Of a stretch of 64,000 bases of DNA, positions 40,506-48,643 are shown in pieces. The DNA comes from Scatosoma sp900555925. Lineage in GTDB: Bacteria; Bacillota; Clostridia; Christensenellales; Borkfalkiaceae. The stretch's first letter is position 1, and each line of letters starts with the position of its first letter. The position numbers and the translations under genes were made by a program. The stretch lies in the NCBI GenBank assembly GCA_959603585.1, contig CAUGYD010000001.1, positions 248,001 to 312,000 of the forward strand, given 5' to 3'. The notes below the pieces were generated by a model, which saw only the letters and a program-made list of their open reading frames with translations, did no database searches and was not told where the DNA came from.

Positions 40506-42047
40506 GTGCCCGAAAAAAACGATGAACGCCTCAAAAAAATACATACTTCCCCAAAAAAGAAACATACTCGGTATGTGGAAAAATTGACGAAAAAACTCAA
40601 AGAAAATATTCAAGGCATCAAGTCGGTTTTAAGCGCCCAGGATATTCTCGTCTATGAATTTCAGGCGGGAGACGGAACGGATTGCGCGATTGTCTATACC
40701 GACGGCATGACCAATAAACAACTGCTCGGCGACCTCGCCGCGCGTCCGCTCGCCTCGCTCGTTCCCAGCGACGAAAAAACGGGCTTTACGTTGGACGAAA
40801 TCAAGGGAGCGCTGCTCTTTCCAGAACTCAAAGAAGAGACGGAGCCCGAAAAATTTTTTGCGGAGGTGCTCGACGGAAACAGTCTCCTCCTCGTGGACGG
40901 AATCGATACGGGACTGATCGTCGGCGCAAAAATGCTGCCCGTGCGCGCCGTGGCCGAACCGCCCACCGATATTGCGATAAAGGGACCGCGCGAGGGCTTT
41001 ATCGAGGACATCAAAACGAATATGGTCCTTCTCAGAAAGCGTCTGAAAACCTCCGAACTGAAATTTGAATTGCAAAAGGCGGGAAGGCGCTCTCAGACGA
41101 ATATCGCCGTCTGCTATCTCGACGGAATCGTCGATAAAAAGGTGGCGGAAGAGGTCATCGACCGCATCAAGGAAATCGATATTGACTGTATTCCCGATTC
41201 CTCCTACGTCGCGGCGTTTATCGCCCCGCGCAAGCATTCTATTTTCCGCGAAATCGGAACGACGGAAAAGCCAGATATTCTGGCGGCAAAACTCGCGGAA
41301 GGAAGGGTGGGTATTCTGGTGGACGGTTCCCCCATCGCCCTCACCGCCCCCTTTATCCTCACGGAGGATTTCCAAAGCAGCGAAGACTACTTCGTTTCTC
41401 CGTTTATGGCCACCATCTTCCGCGCCATACGCTTTATTGCAGTGATTATCGCGCTCCTGCTTCCCGCTTTTTACGTGACGGCGCAATTATTCAAAATGCA
41501 GCTCATTCCGCTCGGCCTCATGCTGAACATCGCCAGCAGCGTGCAGGGATTGCCCCTTTCGCCCAGTCTCGAAATGTTCCTCGTGCTTCTCGTTCTGGAA
41601 GTGTTGAAGGAAGCCAGCGTGCGCATGCCCAAATACGTCGGCATGGCGCTGTCGATCGTCGGAGCGCTCGTGCTCGGAGAAGCCGCCGTGTCGGCGGGAT
41701 TTCTGTCCACTCCCGCGATCATCATCGTCGCCTTTTCGGGTATCTGCCTCTATACCGTCCCCAATTTTACGGAGACGGGCAGCATTCTGAGATGGCTGTT
41801 TCTCATCGTCGCGGGCAGTCTGGGGCCGTTCGGAATCGTACTGCTGATCGCGTTCCTCCTCTACTATATCATCAGCGCGGATGCCTTCGGCATGCCGCTT
41901 CTGGCGCCGTTCTCGCCCTTGGTGCCTCAGGATCTCCGCGATTCTTTAATCAAATATAACATGCAGAGCCTCAGAAGAAGGCCGAAGCTGTTCCGTTCGC
42001 CCAATAAGACGAGACTCAAACCCGCGGGCGACAAAGGAGAAGAATAA
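40506..42047 (+). CDS. Spore germination protein, GerA family A subunit
   Basis: This is the A subunit of a germinant receptor in the inner spore membrane. It has 513 residues: a charged N-terminus, a large soluble domain to about residue 300 (KGPREGFIEDIKTNMVLLRKR is the family signature), then five or so membrane helices, and a basic C-terminus. SPFMATIFRAIRFIAVI and LEVLKEASVRMPKYVG are conserved GerA blocks. The start is GTG 40506, poorly supported by any ribosome binding site. The order gerA, gerB, gerC is canonical. The germinant cannot be predicted. Confidence 0.93.
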   Translation: MPEKNDERLKKIHTSPKKKHTRYVEKLTKKLKENIQGIKSVLSAQDILVYEFQAGDGTDCAIVYTDGMTNKQLLGDLAARPLASLVPSDEKTGFTLDEIKGALLFPELKEETEPEKFFAEVLDGNSLLLVDGIDTGLIVGAKMLPVRAVAEPPTDIAIKGPREGFIEDIKTNMVLLRKRLKTSELKFELQKAGRRSQTNIAVCYLDGIVDKKVAEEVIDRIKEIDIDCIPDSSYVAAFIAPRKHSIFREIGTTEKPDILAAKLAEGRVGILVDGSPIALTAPFILTEDFQSSEDYFVSPFMATIFRAIRFIAVIIALLLPAFYVTAQLFKMQLIPLGLMLNIASSVQGLPLSPSLEMFLVLLVLEVLKEASVRMPKYVGMALSIVGALVLGEAAVSAGFLSTPAIIIVAFSGICLYTVPNFTETGSILRWLFLIVAGSLGPFGIVLLIAFLLYYIISADAFGMPLLAPFSPLVPQDLRDSLIKYNMQSLRRRPKLFRSPNKTRLKPAGDKGEE

Positions 42048-42048
42048 T

Positions 42049-43194
42049 ATGCCCGCAATACACGCCATTCAACAGGACAAACCCGCCATAAACGGACGGC
42101 AGCTCTGTTTCTTTGCGGCCTTCCTCATCCCCGTATCGAAATTCCTGTCCGCTCCGGCGGCGCTTGCGTTTTTCGCAAAAGGGGATTTACTCGTTCCCGC
42201 TTTGACGCATTACCTCTTACAAGCCGCGATTCTCGCCGTTATCCTCTTTCTCGCGTCCCGTACCGACAAGAGCTTTTTCGACCTGCTCTCCGATACCTTC
42301 GGAGTCCTGACGGCGCGCATCGTCTATATCCTCTATTCGCTGTATTTTATCTTTTTCATGCTTCTGCCGATTCTCAACGTCGAAAGGTTCGTATATTCGG
42401 CCTTTTTCGATACGGCGCCCTACCTCTTCGCCTTTACTCCCTTTTTCTTCCTCAGCGGATTCATCTGCACGAAAAATCTGAAATCCTTCGGGAGATGCGC
42501 GGATATTGCCTTTCCGCTCTTTATCGTCTCCTTTGTCGGGCTCATGGTTCTGTCGGTCGGAGAAGCGGATTTCACCAATATCCTGCCTATGTTCGGCACC
42601 CCTTTCAAATCGACGGGAAACGCAATCGTGCGCACCTTCGGACAGTTCTCCGATACCGCTCTCTTTCTTCCCTTACTCGGCACCTATCGCTACAAAAAGG
42701 GCGACGGTAAAAAAATCATGCTCTCCTACGGACTGGGCGCCGTATTCGTTTTATTTTTTCTCGCGGTATTCTATGGCATATTCGCCTCCCTCGCCCCTAA
42801 GCAGCCCTACGCTTTCGCCAAAATCGGTCAGTATTTCGGGGCCCTTTCCGTCGTCGGAAGATTCGATTTGCTGCTTACCTATCTCATGACCGTCGTGCTC
42901 CTCTTCTATTGCTGTTTTCCTTTACAGCTTTCCGTGCACTGCTTCTGCAAGGCCGTGAACACCGAAAGAAAAGTATGGGTCTCCGCCGCTCTGAACATCG
43001 GCCTGCTCGCCTTTTCCATTTTAAGCACAAAATATTACAATGTGCTCTACGAAACCATTATGGGAAAACTATTCTGGATCTTTATCCTCTTCGCCGATCT
43101 CGTGCCCCTTCTCGCCCTCTGTCTCCGTCGCAGGGACAGCGGAAAGGAAGCTCCGAAAAAGAAAAAAACGAAAAAGGAGGCAACTTATGCATAG
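42049..43194 (+). CDS. Spore germination permease, GerB/Spore_permease family
   Basis: This is the B subunit of the germinant receptor, an APC-superfamily-like protein with about ten membrane helices in 381 residues, believed to bind the germinant. It begins PAINGRQLCFFAAFLIPVSKFLSAPA, which is the usual family N-terminus, and has a lysine-rich end (KKKKTKKE). The ATG is 1 bp after the A-subunit stop with AAAGGAG upstream, so translation is coupled. Its end overlaps the C-subunit start by 8 bp. Confidence 0.92.
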   Translation: MPAIHAIQQDKPAINGRQLCFFAAFLIPVSKFLSAPAALAFFAKGDLLVPALTHYLLQAAILAVILFLASRTDKSFFDLLSDTFGVLTARIVYILYSLYFIFFMLLPILNVERFVYSAFFDTAPYLFAFTPFFFLSGFICTKNLKSFGRCADIAFPLFIVSFVGLMVLSVGEADFTNILPMFGTPFKSTGNAIVRTFGQFSDTALFLPLLGTYRYKKGDGKKIMLSYGLGAVFVLFFLAVFYGIFASLAPKQPYAFAKIGQYFGALSVVGRFDLLLTYLMTVVLLFYCCFPLQLSVHCFCKAVNTERKVWVSAALNIGLLAFSILSTKYYNVLYETIMGKLFWIFILFADLVPLLALCLRRRDSGKEAPKKKKTKKEATYA

Positions 43195-44470
43195 CAGAAA
43201 TTCCGTAAGATACTATCTGATCGTTGCGGCCGTCCTCATTTTCCTTTTCTTCTCCAATGACTTCGGTCTCACCGACGTGCAAAAGACCGCCATCGTCATG
43301 GCCGCCGGAATCGACCGAGAAGGACCTACCTTTATCCTGACCGCTCAAATCGCCGTGCCTCAGTCCTCCGACCAAGGGGAACAGGCTCAGGCCGTACAGA
43401 TAGAGAGCCGCGGCGAAACCGTGGCCGAGGCCTTTAACCAAATCAACGCCAAGACGGGCTGGTATCCCAAGCTCGTGTTCTGCAACCTGCTCGTGCTCGG
43501 CGAGGACACGATAAAGAGCAACGTATTCGACGCGCTCGACTTCTTCATACGCGACGAATACATGTCCGACAACTGTTTCGTCGCCGCTTGCGAGGGAACG
43601 GCCAAGGAGATCCTCAACACCCAAACGCCCATCGATCCGATGTCCGGCGTGGCCGCGCAAAAAGTGCTCTCTGCGCACGCCGCGCGCGTCGGCACCGTAG
43701 CTCCCATGACGCTGAGAGAATTTTCCATCGGATATTTCAACGACAACAAGAGCGGATATATGCCTATCCTCAAACCGGAAAGCGAACAGGAGTCTTCGGG
43801 GGCAAAAGGCGGAGAGGGACAAAAACAGGGGGAAAGCGGACAGGAAGAACAAAAATCGGAGGAAGGACAGAACGCCGGTGCCTTTTTACCGTATATTCCC
43901 GCTGCGGCGGGCAGCTCGACACAGAGCGCCGGCGGGCAAAAAGCACAAGGAGAGGAAGAAAAAAAAGTTTTCAGCGCCGCGGAAACCGCCCTCTTTTACG
44001 ACGGAATTTATGCGGATAAGCTCGATCCCGATGAGACCTTCGCGTTCAGCATGGTCATGGATAAGCTGCGGCTCGCCTCTTATACGCCCGTGAGCGACGG
44101 CGTACCCTATACGCTCATCGTCAAACACAATCAGCCTTCCGTCAAGTTTTCCGTGGATAAAAACGCTACGGCAAAGCTGAACATCAAGCTCAAAGTGACA
44201 GCCGGTTTACAGGGAACCGCCTTTTCTCAATCCGTTCACGAAATGGCCAATTCGGGAAACGTGCCCGAAAAGGTATTCGAGGACGCTTCCAAGGACTTGA
44301 CGGAAAAAATTACCCGCGTCTTTGAAAAGAGCAAAAAGACCAAGTGCGATATTTTTAACGTCGTAGGTCGGCTGAAAAAATTTGAGAACAAATATTTCTC
44401 CGCCTTTCACGAGAACCTGCTCGACCGACTCGTTTTCAGCGTCGACGTCCGCTTCGACAGCCTGCGATAA
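43187..44470 (+). CDS. Spore germination protein, Ger(x)C family, without lipobox
   Basis: This C subunit of the germinant receptor has 427 residues from ATG 43187 (GGAGG 8 bp upstream). GerC proteins are normally lipoproteins. Here the N-terminus MHSRNSVRYYLIVAAVLIFLFFSNDFG has a hydrophobic helix but no cysteine, so it is likely an uncleaved anchor. The core is family-like: QKTAIVMAAGIDREG, TGWYPKLVFCNLLVLGED, FFIRDEYM, and a C-terminal domain with NKYFSAFHENLLDRL. A Gln/Glu/Gly-rich insert (about residues 202-250) separates domains and looks low-complexity. Confidence 0.88.
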   Translation: MHSRNSVRYYLIVAAVLIFLFFSNDFGLTDVQKTAIVMAAGIDREGPTFILTAQIAVPQSSDQGEQAQAVQIESRGETVAEAFNQINAKTGWYPKLVFCNLLVLGEDTIKSNVFDALDFFIRDEYMSDNCFVAACEGTAKEILNTQTPIDPMSGVAAQKVLSAHAARVGTVAPMTLREFSIGYFNDNKSGYMPILKPESEQESSGAKGGEGQKQGESGQEEQKSEEGQNAGAFLPYIPAAAGSSTQSAGGQKAQGEEEKKVFSAAETALFYDGIYADKLDPDETFAFSMVMDKLRLASYTPVSDGVPYTLIVKHNQPSVKFSVDKNATAKLNIKLKVTAGLQGTAFSQSVHEMANSGNVPEKVFEDASKDLTEKITRVFEKSKKTKCDIFNVVGRLKKFENKYFSAFHENLLDRLVFSVDVRFDSLR

Positions 44471-44522
44471 AAATGTGACGGAGTTTTACCAAAATTTCAC
44501 AAAAAAAATTTCCAAAAACCCC

Positions 44523-44550
44523 TTGACAAATTCAAAATCTGTGCTATAAT
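44523..44550 (+). promoter_or_regulatory. Consensus promoter of the orphan transcript
   Basis: Perfect TTGACA (44523-44528) and TATAAT (44545-44550) with a 16-bp spacer, predicted start near 44557. There is no annotated gene downstream on this strand before the terminator. Confidence 0.92.
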
Positions 44551-44556
44551 ATAAGT

Positions 44557-44982
44557 ACAAAAGATAAGAACGACCAAAAGTTGTGACTATCTTTCAGTAA
44601 CAAGGAGCACAGACCAATGAACAACTAACTCTCAGCGCCAAAAGTCGATTGGCACGAGCCGCGGGGACGCGGCACAGTTACAACCGAACCGAAAGGTTAC
44701 GTGAAGAAAGGAGGTTTCAAAAAACGAGATGAAATTGTTTCTGAGATTCCGGACCCTTTACGCAGAATTGAAAGTGAGGTGCTACTCCAATGTACAGTGA
44801 AATCGAGGAGTCTATAAAGAGTTAAATCCCGTGGGCAACGGCAATCAGCGCGGAAAACAACAGGACACCGCAGCCCGGAGATAGTTCCGGAAAGGTACGG
44901 GTAAGACGAAAAAAGGACTCCGTACAATTAAATATCTTCTGAACAAAAATTTCCCCCGCAAGCGCGCTTGCGGGGGTTAACT
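44557..44982 (+). ncRNA. Putative structured RNA of unknown class, about 420 nt
   Basis: Between promoter and terminator the transcript shows successive hairpins: AAAGATA...TATCTTT (44560-44594), GCCAA...TTGGC (44637-44653), GCCGCG-GGGA-CGCGGC (44658-44673), AACC-GAAA-GGTT with a GNRA tetraloop (44686-44697), CCGGA...TCCGG (44875-44890), GTACGG...CCGTAC (44895-44925). It also has AAGGAG followed 8 bp later by the mini-frame ATGAACAACTAA, and AAAGGAGG at 44707. It lacks the conserved elements I know for tmRNA, RNase P, SRP RNA, T-box, SAM, cobalamin or cyclic-dinucleotide riboswitches. It is either a free-standing RNA or a carrier of very short peptides. Confidence 0.55.
44701..44817 (+). CDS. 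Candidate 38-codon small ORF in the orphan transcript
   Basis: GTG 44701 (AAAGG five bases before) opens a frame reading VKKGGFKKRDEIVSEIPDP, then LRRIESEVLLQ and ending at TAA 44817; it has an amphipathic look. A competing frame from ATG 44729 (MKLFLRFRTLYAELK..., 23 residues) overlaps it. A third, ATG 44790 (MYSEIEESIKS), overlaps the stop of the second as ATGTACAGTGA. Only one, or none, may be translated. Confidence 0.25.
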   Translation: MKKGGFKKRDEIVSEIPDPLRRIESEVLLQCTVKSRSL

Positions 44983-44987
44983 TTTTG
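44953..44987. terminator. Bidirectional terminator
   Basis: CCCCCGCAAGCG/CGCTTGCGGGGG is a near-perfect palindrome (44953-44976). TTAACTTTTT follows on the plus strand, and AAATTTTTG on the minus strand. It ends both the orphan transcript and the mreB-like operon. Confidence 0.93.
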
Positions 44988-45002
44988 AACGGGCAACGAA
45001 TT

Positions 45003-46016
45003 TTAAGCCAAGGGATTTTCGCTCGACAACAGTCGGAGCAGCTTTCCGTCGCGCGCGACGACTCCGCCGCCCGTAACGGCGGCGAACTGCGGCTCGTCGC
45101 AGACATGGACGCGCATATCGAGATTTTTTGCGATATATTCCGGCACAAAGGAAATCTTGGCCACGCCGCCCGAAAGATAGACTCCGTTCTGATTGACCGC
45201 AGCCGCCACTTCCGCGGGCAGCTTCTGCAATACTAAAGAAGCATATTCCAAAATTTTATCGATGTATACCCGAATACACCCTTCTATCTCCGAAGCCTGC
45301 ACCGAAGCCGATCCGGGGCGCTGCGCGGAGACGAGGCTCCCTTCCACCACCGTCGTGCCGCGCGCTCCGAGCGCCAGAGAGCCGATTTCATTCTTGACGC
45401 GCTCCGCGCTCAACGCGCCGATTCTCAGCCCCTTGCACGCTTCTATCCGCTCGATGATATTCGCGTCCATGTTATTCCCGCCGATATTCATGGACAGCCC
45501 CGCTATAATTCCGTCCAGAGACACCACCGCCGCGTTCGTTACGCCGCCGCCGATGTCCAGACAAAATACGGGATTCGCTTCTCCTAAAACCGCATCCTCG
45601 CCGAGCGCCGCCAAAAACGGCGCCTCTACGAATCGGATTCTTTTCAGCCCGCATTCTTCCCCGAGCGCCGCATAGTCCGCTTTCAGGCGCTCCGAAGCGC
45701 CGCAGGGCACGGAAAACAGCGTTTCGGAGCGTTTCAGGCGCGCGGATTTTATCCCGATGCGGGAGAGAAATTCTTTCAGCATGACGACCGCCAAACGGGC
45801 GTCTACGATCTCCCCTTCGTATACGGGAAATACGATTTCCGTGAACTCCGCCGTCTTGCCGACCAGCTTTTTCGCGTCCTTGCCGATGGCTTTGATTTCC
45901 CGTTCCGCGCCGCTCACCGCCACGCACGAGGGCTCCGCGAGAACGATTCCGTTGCTCGCGTCTGCACGGTATATCTTCGTCACGGACGAACCCAAATCTA
46001 TCGCAAGTTTTATCAT
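45003..46016 (-). CDS. MreB/Mbl-type actin-like protein
   Basis: This bacterial actin homologue probably directs cell-wall synthesis along the cell or during sporulation. It has 337 residues from ATG 46016 (AAGGAG 7 bp upstream). Phosphate-1 loop AIDLGSSVTKIY and phosphate-2 loop CLDIGGGVTNAAVVS are present, as are NIGGNNMDANI and LSGGVAKI. It is more divergent than a housekeeping MreB: no adjacent mreC/mreD, and the usual N-terminal amphipathic anchor is short. Relation to Mbl/MreBH-like paralogues is a reasonable alternative. It lies 20 bp after maf. Confidence 0.82.
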   Translation of the reverse strand: MIKLAIDLGSSVTKIYRADASNGIVLAEPSCVAVSGAEREIKAIGKDAKKLVGKTAEFTEIVFPVYEGEIVDARLAVVMLKEFLSRIGIKSARLKRSETLFSVPCGASERLKADYAALGEECGLKRIRFVEAPFLAALGEDAVLGEANPVFCLDIGGGVTNAAVVSLDGIIAGLSMNIGGNNMDANIIERIEACKGLRIGALSAERVKNEIGSLALGARGTTVVEGSLVSAQRPGSASVQASEIEGCIRVYIDKILEYASLVLQKLPAEVAAAVNQNGVYLSGGVAKISFVPEYIAKNLDMRVHVCDEPQFAAVTGGGVVARDGKLLRLLSSENPLA

Positions 46017-46036
46017 ATCCGAACTCCTTGAAAAAA

Positions 46037-46606
46037 TTATCTTCCGCCGAAAAGCAGCGGCGTCAACAGCTCGCGGCAAAGCTCCAACGGAAGCCCTACA
46101 ACGTTGCTGTAACTGCCCGTTATCCGCTTCGCAAGCCCCCCGTCCTGTATCCCGTATGCGCCCGCTTTATCCATCGGCGAGCCGCCCGCGACGTATTCCC
46201 CGATCCACTCCTCGGACAGAGGATAAAATTCCACTTCCGTGCGTTCGGCGCGCACCGTCTTTTCCCCGCCCGGAAGAATGAGACACACGCCCGTAAAGAC
46301 CTCGTGCGTCCGCCCCGACAGCGCCGACAACATGCGGAAGGCGTCCGCGGCGTCCTTGGGCTTTCCGAGAATTTTTCCGTCCAAGGCGACCACCGTATCC
46401 GCACCGAGAACCGCACACTCCCGATTTTGAATAAGCGCCGCTACCTCCTCCGCTTTCCGCCGCGCGAGCTCCTTCACCGTCTCTTCGGGGGAAAGGGAAG
46501 GATCCGCGCGCTCCTCGCCCTTCGCGGGAAGCACCCGAAAATCGGGAACGAGCTCTTTCAAAAGCTCCCGTCTCCTCGGAGAAGCGCTGGCAAGAACAAT
46601 TTTCAT
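46037..46606 (-). CDS. maf: Maf-like nucleotide pyrophosphatase
   Basis: This 189-residue house-cleaning enzyme hydrolyses non-canonical or modified nucleoside triphosphates, often dTTP/UTP (YhdE class). The N-terminus IVLASASPRRRELLKEL has the family SxSPRR signature. Next come LGADTVVALDGKILGKPKD (catalytic Asp region), SGRTHEVFTGVCL and DKAGAYGIQDGG. In Firmicutes maf often neighbours mreBCD. The downstream mreB-like gene agrees with that. Confidence 0.94.
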   Translation of the reverse strand: MKIVLASASPRRRELLKELVPDFRVLPAKGEERADPSLSPEETVKELARRKAEEVAALIQNRECAVLGADTVVALDGKILGKPKDAADAFRMLSALSGRTHEVFTGVCLILPGGEKTVRAERTEVEFYPLSEEWIGEYVAGGSPMDKAGAYGIQDGGLAKRITGSYSNVVGLPLELCRELLTPLLFGGR

Positions 46607-46628
46607 GTTTTCTCCTTCCGATTAACCG

Positions 46629-46664
46629 AAGTGCCGCTTTTCCCGAAAGGCAGAAGCGGCACTT
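46629..46664 (+). terminator. Hairpin with T-run on the plus strand
   Basis: AAGTGCCGCTT (46629-46639) and AAGCGGCACTT (46654-46664) pair perfectly and are followed on the plus strand by TATCCTTTTTTTC. No plus-strand gene ends here; the flanking genes run the other way. It may end antisense transcription. Confidence 0.5.
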
Positions 46665-46683
46665 TATCCTTTTTTTCTTTTTC

Positions 46684-48195
46684 TCAGAGGATTTCCAGAT
46701 TTTTTCTGAAAGCCTTCTTAAACTCCCCGTTCGCCGTGGAAGCGTCGCGGATTTCCAGCGCCGCGTCTCCCGCGACCTCCGTCTTCATGATGACCGAATC
46801 GCCGAGAACATCGCAGTTCACGCCCGTCACCATGCCCGACATGCTCCTGTCCAGACTTTCGGCGATCCGAAGAAGAACGCCCAGCTTCTTCACCGCGTCG
46901 AGATCCTCTTCGAGAACGATGTCCTTGTATTTCTGCCATTCCGCAAGCGAGATGTCCTCCTTCTTATGGCAGCACGCCACAAACGCCGCAAGCACGATTT
47001 CCCGATGCGTCGCCCCGTACAGGCAGGAATTGAGAATCATATAACAGCTGTGCTTCTGATGATTATAGTATTTAATCCGCATGCCGCAGTCGTGCAGGCT
47101 CGCCGCGATTTTCAATACTTTCAGATACTGACGGGAAAACTTATGCAATACCCGAAGCTGCTTGAAGAGCTGAATGGACAGATGCACCACGTGTTCCACG
47201 TGCTTGGGATCGCAATCGTAATAGCGCACCAGCGTTTCGAGACTGTAACTCAAAACGTCGGACACCGGCTTTTCCAGCGTGACGGGAAGCGCCTGATTGA
47301 ACATGATTCCCTCTCTCAATCCGCTGCCGCCGATCGTGAACTTTTCGATGTTCATATAAGTAACGAACGCTTTGACAATCGCCATCGCCGCGGGCATGAT
47401 GTCCGCACGGGCGGGGGAGAGTCCCTTGATCTTCTTGCGCTTGTCGATGTCCAACACTTTGATCATGTCGTAAATATTCGTAAAATCCTCTACGGCCAAA
47501 TTGTAGTTATGCACCGTATCGAGCGGATATTTCTTGACGAGCTTGCTGATTTTGAACAGGTTCCTGAACGACCCGCCCACGCCGATCATCTGCGTTTCGG
47601 GATCCACCTCTTTCAGCCAAGGCTGCTTTTTGAGCTGCTCGGTGAAAAATTCCTCGATTTTCCCCGCCGCTTCCTCGGGCGTGCAATCCCCCGCGAACAG
47701 ATCCGTGAGCGTCACCGCTCCGAAGGGAAGCGTCGCGTAATTGAGCATGTTCCGACGGTTGTAATAGACGATTTTCGTACTTCCGCCGCCGATCTCCAGA
47801 ATCAGCCCCTTGGGAATATCCATCGTATTGATGACGCCGCGATAGACGAGCGTCGCTTCCTCTTCCTCCGAAAGCACGCGGATCTTTATATTGCAAGTCG
47901 CCTGTATCTCGTCCAAAAAGGAGCGCTGATTTTTTGCGCGGCGGACCGCCGCCGTCGCAACCGCGATGATTCTGTCCACAGAGCTCGAATCGCAAAGGCG
48001 CTTGAACATTTTCAGCGTCTTGATCGTCTCCGCCACTCTCTGCGGCTTCAAAAAGCCGTCTCTGTCCATATCCTGACCGAGACGCACGCTCTCTTTCAGC
48101 TCGTCCACGACCATGAAATGCCCTTCCGTGAACAAGTTGACGATGACCAATCTCGCCGAATTGGAACCCAAATCGATAATACCTATTTTTTCCAC
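46684..48195 (-). CDS. Ppx/GppA exopolyphosphatase family protein with HD-like C-terminus
   Basis: This enzyme degrades polyphosphate or pppGpp. It has 503 residues from GTG 48195 (GAGG about 10 bp upstream), although the frame stays open further upstream. The ASKHA-fold phosphatase part has IGIIDLGSNSARLVIV, ATAAVRRAKN, LEIGGGSTKIVYY and GVGGSFRNL. From about residue 310 the C-terminal part is an HD-type helical domain with KIAASLHDCGMRI and HSCYMILNS, as in the longer Ppx2/GppA members. It is upstream of maf (77 bp). Confidence 0.9.
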   Translation of the reverse strand: MEKIGIIDLGSNSARLVIVNLFTEGHFMVVDELKESVRLGQDMDRDGFLKPQRVAETIKTLKMFKRLCDSSSVDRIIAVATAAVRRAKNQRSFLDEIQATCNIKIRVLSEEEEATLVYRGVINTMDIPKGLILEIGGGSTKIVYYNRRNMLNYATLPFGAVTLTDLFAGDCTPEEAAGKIEEFFTEQLKKQPWLKEVDPETQMIGVGGSFRNLFKISKLVKKYPLDTVHNYNLAVEDFTNIYDMIKVLDIDKRKKIKGLSPARADIMPAAMAIVKAFVTYMNIEKFTIGGSGLREGIMFNQALPVTLEKPVSDVLSYSLETLVRYYDCDPKHVEHVVHLSIQLFKQLRVLHKFSRQYLKVLKIAASLHDCGMRIKYYNHQKHSCYMILNSCLYGATHREIVLAAFVACCHKKEDISLAEWQKYKDIVLEEDLDAVKKLGVLLRIAESLDRSMSGMVTGVNCDVLGDSVIMKTEVAGDAALEIRDASTANGEFKKAFRKNLEIL

Positions 48196-48643
48196 TTTTC
48201 TTTTACCTCGATTCCGCGCAAAAACCGCCCTGTTCGGACGTTTCGCGCTGTGTGATATTTTCAAATTTTTGTAAACCGGAAAATTTTTGACCGAAATTTT
48301 TTCGGCCCGGACGCTTTAACGCCCTTTACAACCTATTATTACCCATAATAAGTTTTCCCATAGTTTATCACATAAAAACGTATTTGTCCATACCCTTTTG
48401 AAAAATTTTTTGTAAATTTACGAAATTTTTTTTGTATTTGACACTTTCAGACATTTTTCGAGCTCCTTTTTTGTGCAACTTTTTCACGAATTTTCTTCGT
48501 ACTCTCCCGAAAAAGTATGAGAAAGAGACTGTCTGCTTCCCTTGCAGACAATCTCCCTTTCTCCCCTTATTTTCACATTTTCATTGATAAAAAACAACAA
48601 ACGCTTCCATCCGCCGAAAAATCGTCCGGCTCCGCGAAAGCCG
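48196..48643. other. Intergenic region upstream of ppx/gppA
   Basis: This 448-bp AT-rich stretch contains a weak minus-strand promoter candidate (TGGACA 48390-48385, TAAACT 48367-48362, 17-bp spacer) and the terminator of the HAD gene. No gene is visible. Confidence 0.45.
48519..48563 (-). terminator. Terminator of the HAD-family phosphatase gene
   Basis: Arms GAGAAAG.GA..TGTCTGC (48519-48536) and GCAGACA..TC.CTTTCTC (48544-48563) form an imperfect long hairpin. On the minus strand CATACTTTTTC follows. Confidence 0.65.

Larger units (their letters stand above)
44471..45002. other. Gene-free region with an orphan transcription unit
   Basis: This 532-bp region between gerC and the convergent mreB-like gene holds a consensus promoter, a hairpin-rich transcribed segment and a bidirectional terminator. 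No established gene is seen. Confidence 0.8.

Noticed and set aside
44557..44982. tmRNA, RNase P RNA, SRP RNA, T-box or common riboswitch
   Set aside because: None of the conserved cores I know is present, such as the tmRNA acceptor ends, the GAGGAAAGTCC of RNase P or the T-box AGGGTGGNACCGCG, and no regulated gene follows.
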